Part shown: positions 36,992 through 48,519 of the stretch, one piece after another
How positions within the stretch are numbered: position 1 is the first letter of the stretch
How the letters are laid out: each line of letters starts with the position of its first letter
DNA from: Pterobdella sp. o SKG-2022
Lineage: Eukaryota; Annelida; Clitellata; Hirudinida; Piscicolidae
Assembly: GCA_964035795.1 (NCBI GenBank)
Contig: OZ038323.1
Location: 10,881,109-10,945,108 of the forward strand
DNA: 64,000 nt
Direction of reading: 5' to 3'
Position numbers and translations under genes: made by a program
Notes under the pieces: model-generated
Seen by the model: only the letters and a program-made list of their open reading frames with translations
Databases searched by the model: none
What the model was told of the DNA's origin: nothing

Positions 36992-38947
36992 TTTTTGTCT
37001 TTCTGTGTGTCTGTCTGTGTTTGTGGTAGTATTCTTTTGTATGTTTGTTTCTGCTTTGTCTTTTTTGTGTTTTACTATGTCTGATAGTGTGTGTTTTTTT
37101 GTATGTTTGTATCAATTCGGTTGTATTTTTATGCTTGGGTCTTAACCGATGCTGTCTGTTAAGATGCTTAAAAAGTCATATGAATTCAGACTATATCTTA
37201 GTTATTCAATGTCATTGTGATTGAGTAGAAAAATAAAATTAATTAAAAATAAACTCTTCTTAAAAAATAATTAAAAGATAAAATCAAAAAATTGATTTAA
37301 GTATTGTTTAAAAGTGAATATATTAATAAAATGACATGAAAGATTGGAACTCACATGGTCTGTAGTTTAGTGTCCTGGTTGTAATTGCTTTTATAATACT
37401 TCATTATCCTCTTCTAACTCATCCCCCAAGAATAATATTAGCACATCAGGATTATCATACTACTTTGATATGCTGTAAGACTGACATTTTATATATATGA
37501 AATAAACTGATATGGTGGTGTATTATTATTATTGGTATAATGGTATATTAAACTTATATAATATAGTTATATTACTGTTCTATTTTGAGTAATTTAATAT
37601 TATTATGGCAATTAATGGACTATTAATCTTCTCATTGAATCGCTTTATTGAATTATCTCTAATTATTCATGGCGTACCCTACCAAATTTTTAATCTATCA
37701 TTATTTCGCTCTTTTTTAAATTCCAACCAGTATAAGTACCATACGGATGTAGTTCATGGCTGAGTCAGTTCGTATACTTTTCCTATAGTTTTTTTAGATG
37801 TATATGATTTATTTTTAGTTTTGTGTTTATACGATAGTTCTTTTCAATTGCTATAGGAAACACTATATTATCCTCTGATAGCCTTTTTTGTCATAAAACT
37901 AAAAATATTGCCATAAAATTTCAGTTTAAATAGAAGCTCATTTGTCTTAAAAAACGTTTCCCATTTGGACAAGGAAACTCTGGTCCTATAAGTTAGCCTC
38001 TGAAAGGATGAGGCATACGACCATTGTTTCCATGAGACTTGACCCTGTGAAGGAGAACTAGACATAAATCGGAATTGATTTATTAATCAGAATCTGTATT
38101 ATGGCTTCAGTAATTATCTTATTCACTGCAATTAACACTATAAATTTGTTTCTTTCTTACCAGGCTAATAATATTAAAAATTATTTTTATATACTTTCGG
38201 TTTATTTCCTCTTTTTATTAATAATCATTTCACTTGTACTATATATTAATTAGCTCAATTATGAACAGGATGTGCAAAAGCTTTATTTCGATTTCCAGTA
38301 ATAATAAATTGAATCATTCAACAAAAAAATATTTTTAACTAATATTATAACTATGTATTAGCTTATACTTATTCATTGAAGCAATTTCAAATATTGGAAA
38401 AAATTTATCTCTAATACCCTGATGAATGTTAACATAATTATATCGAAAATAACACCCAAGTCTAACTGGAAGCACTGGTTAACTAAAATTCACGCTTTAA
38501 TAACACCCAAGTCTAACTGGAAGCACTGGTTAACAAAAATTCACGCTTTACAGAGTTTTCTGTTTATTCCGTTTATAAAACCTCTACAAGCGACTTATTG
38601 GAAATTGTAAACTCACAAGCTTATAAATCAACTTTTTAGATACTGAAGTTGGTGATGAACTCTGACTTATTTTCATATGGGACAAAAATATTTTATTAAA
38701 CTGTACAAGTCATAAAATTCGATTATAAAACAACAGTCAAATTAAAATAATAGCCACAAACTAAAAAATTCCAACTCGCATGTCAAAGGGGCAATATAAT
38801 ACTAATAAAATTTCAATAATGTTAAGAATAAATTACTTAAATAACTTTAATTATATTAAATCAAACAAAAAAATATGTGATAAAAATTGTAATCTAACTC
38901 AAACATACAGAATAAAAAACTCAAAACATCCTAAACCCCACTACACC
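36992..38947. other. Gene-free stretch between CRIPT and COTL1
   Basis: AT-rich, presumably holding the COTL1 promoter at its left end and the CRIPT 3' end at its right. The minus-strand open frame at 37868-38065 and the plus-strand one at 38780-38983 show no motif. A 51-base tandem duplication lies at 38448-38549. Confidence 0.5.
38448..38549 (+). repeat. Perfect-register tandem duplication, 2 x 51 bases
   Basis: The unit starting AATAACACCCAAGTCTAACT occurs at 38448-38498 and again at 38499-38549 with a single mismatch. The period is a multiple of three, so an open frame over it (38422-38610) shows a 17-residue repeat. I do not think that frame is a gene. Confidence 0.9.
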
Positions 38948-39529
38948 TCACACAGACCTCTGATTATACCCCTTAGTGCTTAAGATGGCCTTACCACACA
39001 TGGCACATATGCCCTTCTTGTAGGCACATCCCTGGCAATAGTGCGACCCAACTTGGTGGACTGATGTTTTACATATGCGACATTTTTTTAAAGTGATCTC
39101 ATATGGACTGAATCTGTTTTTTTTTGGTGGGTTGGTTAGAGGTATATAAGTATTTGGTTCTTATTTATAGAATTTTTGAGTTTTGGAAATTTTTTATTAA
39201 ATTTAATGAATGAAAAATATTACTTGTTTTTCGATCTGCTAGCCAATATTTTGTTTTCACCTTTGACTTTTTCTTTTTTGTCTAAAGCTATGAAAATATC
39301 GTATATACTCGTTAGATACTTATAAATGAATATTCTAATAAATAAAATGTGTTTTGTAGATGGAATCTTACTTGAAACATTTCTTGGTCTGTTTTTCAAA
39401 GGGTCTGATGGCGCTATTTTTGTGAGTTTTTTCTCGCCTAGAATTGAGTTGAAATAAATCCTTAAGATATATTTTTTAGAATTAAATTAATAAGAAATAT
39501 CAATATAACATACATTTTTCGCAAACCAT
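38948..39529 (-). CDS. CRIPT: Cysteine-rich PDZ-binding protein (CRIPT)
   Basis: Four minus-strand exons: 39529-39514 (only 16 coding bases), 39437-39372, 39287-39224, 39113-38948. They sum to 312 bases, 103 residues (human 101). CRIPT is a small zinc-binding protein first described as a link between the PDZ domains of PSD-95 and microtubules, and is also found with the minor spliceosome. It opens MVCEKC, and the conserved C-terminal half is nearly identical to vertebrates: CRICKTSVHQ, GSHYCQGCAYKKGICAMCGK. These provide the CxxC zinc ligands. The middle (KIAPSDPLKNR, GENKILASRS) parallels human residues up to NENKALTSK. The C-terminus reads GYNQRSV. Human ends in QTSV, so the threonine at position -2 of the PDZ ligand is arginine here. 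Confidence 0.95.
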
Positions 39530-41676
39530 TATACTTTGTGATGAAATAATAAAGAAAAACAAGAAACGCGTATTTCGCAACTTTTAGTTTGTAAATAACA
39601 TCGGTGAATCTAATATCAGAAGTAAATATTAGTTTGATCACATTGTTCAAAAGCTTTCTGAAATCTTTGATAACTCATTAAATATTCAAAATTTGATACA
39701 TTTTAATTTTTTTATTGTTTGAAGTTGGATAAAAAAATTCTTTCAAATTTTCGAACAATTATTACAATGTTACCATATAACTCAAAAAAAAAATTTTTCC
39801 ATAAATCTACAAAACTCTCAAATCTTAAATACACAATAAAAAGTAAACTCAATAAACCAAAACTACAAAGCACAGCTTATTTCCAATTAATTTAAAAATA
39901 GCTTTGTACCAAGCAACATGTTTTTCCAAGTTTCCATTATTAGTTATTCGTGTTTCACCAATGGATATGTCGTTTAAAGGCTGTTTTCATCACATTTTTC
40001 TGGAATTTTGATATGTTTTTATAAGACGAAATAAGGATTGTTGTTTAAAAACAAAAGTAATTTCACGGAAACATATAATTGGTTATATAACAATAAACTT
40101 ACAGTACTACGAAGTAAGATAAAATCAGGGATAAAAATATAAATGATAATTTGAGTTCATTCCTAACATCTTTCTCTATTAATAAAACAATTGAATAGTG
40201 CTTATAACTCACTAAGGTAGATCTCTCAGTTCAGAATCTCAATATCATTACAACAAAACTATTAATCTTTTTCGGCAAACTTATCTTAAGTTTGACTGCT
40301 GAAGATTTGATAAAGGTTGAGCTTATCAAAATTAATAGCTTTCTTTTTATTTTTTGATAATGAATAAAAACTATAAAATTAAATATAAAAATAGACAAAC
40401 TCATTTGTTAAGCATATATAGAAAGCTGTCGATAAAAAGCTCCAACAAAATCCCAAAAGAACTGCTGCTTAACCACCAAACACACCTGGGTTCTTCATTA
40501 CCATCAAGGATAATATAAATGGTGGAAGGGCATTGAATAATTTATGAATTAATAATCATCATTATCTCAACAGCCAATACAAATCTACCATGAAAAAAAA
40601 CGTCAAAATCTGAATGATAATCTGATTCACTTTTTCATTTATTTATTTTTTAAAGTTCATAATTATGAAAACAATGAAAAACAATTGGACATCAAATGCG
40701 CACGACAAAATTCTTTGTTTTTGGTTTTTTTATTCTTTAAGTAGGTCAACATTGATTTTCAGTGCTTTTGTGAACTTGAAGAATAAACATACACATTTAA
40801 AAGAAAAAAAAACAAAAAATTGGATAAAAAAATAAATAATAATAATAATAAAACAAATATGGTATATTTGAGTAGAAATGAAATCAAGAATATTTTCAGA
40901 TGAGTTTCTAAAATAATCTGTGATTCATACCAGGAAAATAATTTTGTTGTTCTGCGCATGTCTTAATCATACCAACAACAAGTTATTATATTTCCCGTCA
41001 TATGATGAGGGAACTATTTTTATAATATATTAATATGAAAGGAATTTTACAAAAATAAAATATAACTATAGTAATATAACAATAGAAAAAAATAAAAATA
41101 AATAAATTATACAATGATATAATAATAATAATAAAATAATAATAATGAAAATAATAATAATAATAAAAATAATAATAATAAAATACAGCTACGTTATTGA
41201 TAAATAATATGTATTATACCAACGTTTTTACACACGGTACTCGCCGGTATTACTACGGTAATTTACTCTACGGTAATTATTGGAAAAGAAAAACTTAATA
41301 TTTTAAATAGATTTGTATATCAAAATTAATTTCATAAAATAAAGCACTTCGCTTCAGTATGCCTTATTATAAACAAGGCTTCCAAGAGCTGTACCTTTTC
41401 ATCATTGTGTCATAAAATATAGTATTAAACTATGGGTTGTATCGTAGAGCTATTAATAGAAATATTGAATATTCCTATTTATGTTTTTATCTTTCTTTGT
41501 TATACAATTTATAAAAAATAAAACCGGTTTATTTATACAAGCGATACAAAATCTTAAGCTTCAACCGACAATAAAAACAATTAGCCTTAATGACCTGCTC
41601 AAAATACAAAAAATGAGAATAAATAATAATGGAGAAAATAGCTATAATAAAAAAAATGATAATGAGAAATTGCATA

Positions 41677-41714
<38 letters not shown>

Positions 41715-42261
41715 TCAAAAATCACATAAAACAAAATAATAATTATGGAAAACAATACTAATTTAAAAAAACATAATATAAACAAAAAATATTATCATAT
41801 GCGTTCTATCCACCAAATAGCTCACCGCAGTACATAAAAGCTCTTTGCTTCCCATGTATTTCAGTATTTTAAAACTACACTTTCGATTTAATATGTTATA
41901 AAAATATATTATATAATTTAATTATCAATCATTGATCAATTTTTTAGTATTTTTTTGATACATTTTGTTATAACTGCTGCTGATAAATAATTTGGTTAAG
42001 AGAACTATTTGAGAAGGGGCTGCATATAGGTTTGAAGATTTATATGAGTAATCTAATTTATATTGTTGCTTAGTTGTTGGAGAATTTTATTTCACCACAA
42101 GCAGCCTCATTTAAAAAAAAAACTGAAAAAAAAATCAGAAATAGAAACAATTAAATACAATATAATATAAATAAAAGATATTTATAAAAATGAACTGAAA
42201 AAATATACAAAAAGGGTGAAAAAAAATAAGTCAAAAAAAGAGAAGTAACCAAAGATCAAAG
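39530..42261. other. Gene-free stretch between CRIPT and the TRIM gene
   Basis: Divergent flanks: CRIPT reads left and the TRIM gene reads right. The stretch is very AT-rich, with AAT trinucleotide tracts at about 40836-40850, 41116-41182 and 41679-41712. I see no gene. Both promoters should lie at its ends. Confidence 0.55.
41116..41182 (+). repeat. (AAT)n tract
   Basis: Imperfect AATAATAAT and AAAATAATAAT runs. Low complexity, no function assigned. Confidence 0.75.
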
Positions 42262-45200
42262 ATGCAGCGCAGACGACGAAGAGTGACATGGCGGGAAGAA
42301 TCGACTGAGGAAGAAGATGTCACAGCTGAGCTTAAATGCCCCGTGTGCTTGGGTGCGTTTTGTTTTATAATTTTATATTAAATTGATGTTTAATCATGTT
42401 GTGGCATAATATCTCATTGTAGTTTAGTTTTAATAAGAAACGAATCGAAGCGCTTGTTCTTTTGATAACAACACTACTCCCATCATTCAACACATCTATA
42501 ATAAAAAAATCTAAAACACATAAAAAAACAACACATAACAATACAAATTACAACACACAACCACATAAACAACAACACATAACCACACAATCACATAAAC
42601 AATAACACACAACCACACAATCACATAAACAACAACACAGAGTTCTTGATCCGACCCACCATTCTCCCTTGCTGCCACATCCTTTGCAGAGACCCTTGTG
42701 CTGAGCGCCTCTTTCGCAGTGGCTTCGTGAGGTGTCCTGTGAGTTTTTGCCTTTTTTTTGCTGTTATGTGTCTTGTTATGTGTTATATAATTATTTTTGT
42801 TTATAAACAGGTTATTAGTTTTGTCGTTTTTTGAGTTTTTACCGTTATAATTTATTGTGTATTTTATGGTTTTTTACTTTTTTGTGTTTCTTGGTATTTA
42901 AATGGATTATAAGTTTTGAGCAAGTAACTTACTACAATGGATCGACAGGTATGCAGGGATGATTCATACGTTAGTGGTGGCATAAACACATTGCCTCGAG
43001 TGATCACCTTAGAGAGGATTATTGAGAAATATTCCAACAGAACTGTCTCAACATCGTCGTCTTCCTCCTCACATTACGAGGTGGAAATTGCCGTTCTTGG
43101 TGACGTCGTCTGCCAATTGTGTTCGTGAGTGGAGGGTTAATCTTGATGGTTTTAATTGAACTAGAAACATTTTCTTTCAATTTCTTGAATGTTATTTTAT
43201 GTATTAAAGTGCATTAATACAAACTCTCAGGTATTTAGTAAAAGACTCAACCGAAGATTCCACAGAAACGACCCCCTCAACAAGCAACGAAAACACCAAC
43301 TCCCAACTAAACAACGAAGAAGATGATGAAGAAGACGAAGACATAGGACCAGCGGTGAAAGCCTTTAAATTCTGCAAGCAATGCTCCGTAGCCTACTGCA
43401 AACCCTGTCTCAAAACATCGCACCCTGACCACCCTCCCTTTGACTCCCACCAACTTGTCGACCCCAAGTTGAAGCTGGTCTCTACGTCGTCTTCACAACT
43501 GGTTTGTCTGCGGTAGTGTTGTGTTTGATTGTATCTTTAATGCAGCTGATGATATCAAGCGCTAGATCACGTAGTTGGATGCTTGAATCGTTGAAATGTT
43601 AACTTTTGGTACTAATTCATGTGGTTTCTTATCAATAATTTTCTTACGTGAACTTTTTTCCAACGGTCGTCTTATAGCTGTATTTGTATCTTGAAAAGTT
43701 GCTTAATGGAAATATATTTTGTACTTTTTTGGAATAATTAAAATATATTTTATAGATTTAGTTTTCATAAATATCCCATCACTTATCATTTGAATTTTCA
43801 AAACACAAACAGTCTAGAGTATGTCTGAAACACAACAACGATGAAGAGGATAACGACGAAGATGATGAAGTGTATTGTATCGTTTGTAAGAAGTTTTTCT
43901 GCAGGAAATGTGCCTTGGAGATGCAAATAAACGATGTTGAGAACAATAATATTAATGTGGATAATAATAATAATAACGATGATAATAATGCGTATATTAA
44001 TAATGATAAAAGAAATAGTAATAATGAAAGGAACAATCATAAAAACATTAAAAATGAAAATAACAATAATAAACCTAGCACTAACGACAGTGATAAGCAA
44101 AATACCGCTTCAAATGATAACAATGAAGATAACCATACAACAAATGATGGAAGCCTCAAAGAAGGAAGTATTAAAAAGACAGAGGTGATAGATGAAGAGA
44201 AAGAATGTTTAGGAGCTGACAAGAAGCACCAGTTTGCCTCGCTTGTTGAGGCTTCCAGGGTCTTCATGGTGGGTTGGGGGAGGTCAAGTTTTTATGATTA
44301 AGTTCCTAATTGGAAATACGAATGATTAATTTTTGATTATGAACTTCAAAAGATATGTTTTAAATAATAGTATGATTTTTTAGAGTGCTTTCTATGGATC
44401 ATTTTTTTTATCAGTCCATTTTATTTCTTCTTAGTAAATATAATACCAAAATCTTCCATACCATGAAGGCCAAGCTCAAAACTAAGCTGAACAGCTTGGA
44501 AAGCTGCTTTGAAACCAGCAGTCAACAGCAACGTCAACTGAAAAGCTGTTTGACAACACTACAAAGCAACATGGCGGACAGGAAGACAAAGATACTAAAT
44601 GAATGTGATAGTCTGCTAAACGAGGTTAGATATTAAAATAAAAAAAATGAAACTTTCATAATTATAGATTGCTCTTCAAACAGGTTGAGACCAAAAGACA
44701 GTTTTTCTTGTCAGATTTACAATTTGAGGAACGTGGAAAGGTGTCGAGCATAACGGACATAATGGAAAGAAACAAAAGCAGGAATGGAGACCTTGACAGA
44801 CAAGTCAACAAAGTGAGGAAGCTTCTGGAATGTTCAGAGCACAAAACCTTCATCCTCGAAGCCACCAAGTTCCTGGAAAGGTGAGAAGGTGAAATTTTTT
44901 GTATAGGTGCTTAAAAAATCTCACGTGACACATCATCAACCAATCAGTAATTTCGAATCCTTCCAAACTACTGAAGACGACTCAGCTTTGAAATCTTTAT
45001 TGACTTCTTTGCTGACTCCTGTCACCACAAAAGTCATTGACCTAAGAAAGGAAAGGGCAGCCTTACGGGATGTCAACTATCTGACACGTTAGTGTTGATT
45101 CTTTTATTATATTGATGTATTTTTTATTGTATTGGACATTTTTCTACTCCAACCTAGATCCCCACACGCCATCCCATCCCACCCACACTTCACCCTAGAT

Positions 45201-47240
45201 CTCGGCACACCCTCCTACCTCACACGCACTTTTTCATACTTCAGTACCCTCAACACCAAGCATCGACCTGGCCAGTTGTTATAGAAGTAGCAGAAGTGTG
45301 ATGTTGTCCTTGAAAAAAGCTTCATGGGAGGATGTGGTTGTCGATGGTTATGTGGTCTACTATAATAACAACAATACTACGAAGCCTCATACGTGGGTAA
45401 GTGGAAGCTTATTTGTGGGGTTTTAGCCAACATTATATTAATTTTACTTGAAAATAATGAATTAAATAGAGTATAAGTTAAGTGCAGACGACATCTATCT
45501 AACCAACATTTATAGCTAATTATATTGAAGTTATAGTTGATTAATGATTTTCAACCGTGGCACAGACGAAGATATCTTTCACAACTCCAAACGAGACCAG
45601 GTTGATGGGCAGAAGTGCCATGAAGGAAGGCGCCATTTGCCTCATTCATGACAGCCTCGAGAGTGGTGAGTTTGAGGGGGAGAGGCCCCAGGATGAAGAG
45701 GAGAAATAAAAATAGTAGAATGGTTTTACTAGTTTGGTAGTGCAATAGTTTTATACGACGTAATAAGTGAGAAGTGGATAATGAAACAACACATACTGCA
45801 AAACAGGTTCAATGTATTATTTCGCTGTCAGCGCCTTCAACGCCTGCGGAAGCAGTGATATTTCTGAAGTGGTTCAGTGCTCTACTCTTCAGCAGTCTCA
45901 ACGCTTAAATAACGGTGCCTTTTGTTTTAAATATTCATAAATAACAATTTAACTCTCTATATTTAGTTCTTAACGCTTGAATATTTTAAAGTCATTCCAT
46001 AATCACAATGATTTTCAACACAACCACACAGCTCCTAGTATCTTGCTTGACAGATGTCGCACCTTTACATATTCAGCCCAGCTGCGCACCTCAATCCCTT
46101 TGGACGACCCACAAATGTTTCTGTTGTTTTTACAATTATGAATAACGTTTGAGAATTTATAAAAAATGCATTATGTTTGTTAGCTCATCATAATGTGTTA
46201 TTGTAGTTTTTTTTATTTTTTGTATCACGAGTACTTTTTTCTTTATTATGAACAAACCACGCTAACACCACAGCAACAGAAACACATACGAAGACCAAAG
46301 CTATGAAATTTCGACAGAGCAGTTGGCAGCCTTCGACAAGACCAGCATCTACACTACCTTCAAAAGCCCTCCATCTTGCAGTGAGCAGAATATCCCTGCT
46401 ACCATGGAAAAACAACCAGGCATCAGTAGTTCTACTGGTTTAGTAGTTAGCAATAAAGATGAGTCAGTTATGGTTGGTAGTGGGACATCTGCGGCTGGTG
46501 GCTCAGAAAATGATCGGGTTTCAAGGGAAGAGAATTTATCGATTGGAGTTGAGAACGATAGTGTTGGTAATACCGGTGTTTTTCACACTCACATAAGCAC
46601 AAAATCACAAACAACTCCTACTTCCACTATCACTCCATCTCTTTCCTGCCCTGCCATGAGCAACATAACAGACATCCATCCATCCATCCTAACATCTATA
46701 CACATGGAGACAGCTGACCAATCACCGAAGAGACAATCGTCACAAATAAAAAGCAGCAACCAATCACATCATAGTATAACTCATTATCTCTTGTACAGAG
46801 AATCTTCTGGAAGGAATAAAACCTGGAAAAGCATAACTTTATATGGCAAGTTTGATCATAGAGTTTTTGGCCTGGAACCCAACACCCACTATGACATGGT
46901 GAGGCGTTTTCTGCTCTTTGGTTTATTTTTATATCGTTTCACTTTTACCATAGATTGATTTTATAAAATGAGGATTCTTATTAAATTGTAAATAAAAACT
47001 GGGATAGTTTGCTCGTGAGTCATTTTGCGGCCACTGACTTTTGAACCTACGTCTGAGTGACATCATCAGCAACTTAGTTGCCACTCAGCGCTACAAAAAT
47101 TTGAGAGTATACATAAAAACTGGAAACTTATTGAATTTTTCAAACAATCACTGCAGGTGATAATGTCATGTGACGTGGTAACCAGGTATTGCCACGTATC
47201 AAACATGGTCACACTAACCACCGAAAGATCAGCCTATTAA
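42262..47240 (+). CDS. MID-like TRIM (RING/B-box/coiled-coil) protein with FN3 domains, no SPRY
   Basis: Fourteen exons join in phase to about 926 residues: 42262-42352, 42641-42738, 42949-43124, 43231-43501, 43813-44282, 44435-44624, 44684-44880, 44948-45087, 45245-45396, 45566-45665, 45807-45914, 46032-46116, 46280-46898, 47157-47240. Class C-I TRIMs such as MID1 are RING E3 ligases on microtubules. The RING reads CPVCLEFLIRP, LPCCHILCRDPC and RCPVCRDD. Box 1 is CKQCSVAYCKPCLKTSHPDH plus FDSHQLVDPK (MID1: FTGHRLIEP). Box 2 is CLKH...CIVCKKFFCRKC...KHQF, split by acidic and asparagine-rich inserts of about 90 residues. A coiled coil and a fibronectin III domain (about exons 9-11) follow. A second FN3-like module is interrupted by a Ser/Thr-rich insert and ends at NTHYDMVIMSCD. 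No PRY/SPRY sequence follows. The donor at 44282 was chosen for phase. Confidence 0.84.
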
Positions 47241-48519
47241 TTGAAAAATAAAATTATTAATTTTGTTCCTCCGTCATAATTAGTCACTACGACAATGGGG
47301 ATATGTAGGGCATATGACCATTTGGCAGCTGTTCTTTCTATGTGTAACTTCCAACCACTCTAACATAATAAATGCTTTCAAGATAACTGGTTTGAATGCA
47401 GCAAATCATTCATTGCACCATTAATACTATATTTTCTGGTTTAACTGTTAATTTTTCCTCAGTTTTCGTTTGTTTCAATTTTGTTAAGAGTTTAAAAACT
47501 TTCAGCATTGTGATATTATAACTATTCAACCAATAAACGTAAAAACACGTGATTTATTACAGATATAAATAGAAAAACTGATTTAAAAGTAAATTTATAT
47601 ATTTAAAAGTAAAACTAAGTATTTGGGTTATTTTAAAGCATCAAAGAATCGTTTAAAAATGTATCCAAAAACTACCAATCGCCATAAATTAAATATTTAT
47701 TATATAAAAATAAATCATATATAAAAATTTTAAAATCAAAATATCGAATAACGAGTAAAAAATCCAATAAAATAAACAAATAATCTTAATTTAAAAATTA
47801 AAAAACACCAAACATGAGAACTGGTTTGAAACTGCAAGCAAAAAGCGTCTAAAGGCACCTATACATGAAATGGTACAAGAATAACTAGTTTGATTAGTAG
47901 TAGTATGATAATAATAATAATAGCTCTAGTCCCAGAAATAAAATTATCAGCAATAATATTAATATCTGCACTGACAGAAGTAAAAGTGTTATTGATAATA
48001 ACATTTGTAGTCAAGGAGCAGTATTAATAGTGACAGAATAATAATAGCAAATAATAATGGTTAAACATCAAAAATAAATCCTACACACCCATACCTCAGC
48101 CTCGATACTATCATCACCATTAATAATCCATTGTCATTGGAAAATATATAACTCATCAGTTTCAAACCCCTACCATAACTTTTCTTATATGATAAGCCAT
48201 TTTTATAACCATACTTGATACCTATAATTCTACATATATTTCCATTGTTGTCGTTTTTATCACTCTCTCTTATTAATATGAAACCTATGTCTTAATATAA
48301 ATTTCTTACTATGAGCTTATCATTTACTATTATCTCTTTATATCTACCTCAGCAACATCATCTCTTCATGAACACCACCATCATCACTATATCATAAAAT
48401 GTTTCACCACAATTATCAAACCATATACCTGCCCACCATTGTCACCTACCATATATCCCCACCATCATGCCACACAAACCACCACCTTGCCCCACACGAA
48501 GCACACACGACCATGTTAC
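47241..48519. other. Gene-free stretch between convergent gene ends
   Basis: AT-rich. It should hold the 3' untranslated regions of the TRIM gene (+) and of the unnamed membrane protein gene (-). I see no coding motif. Confidence 0.5.

Noticed and set aside
37868..38065. 65-residue minus-strand open frame
   Set aside because: No motif, no splice partner and AT-rich surroundings. Length is within chance.
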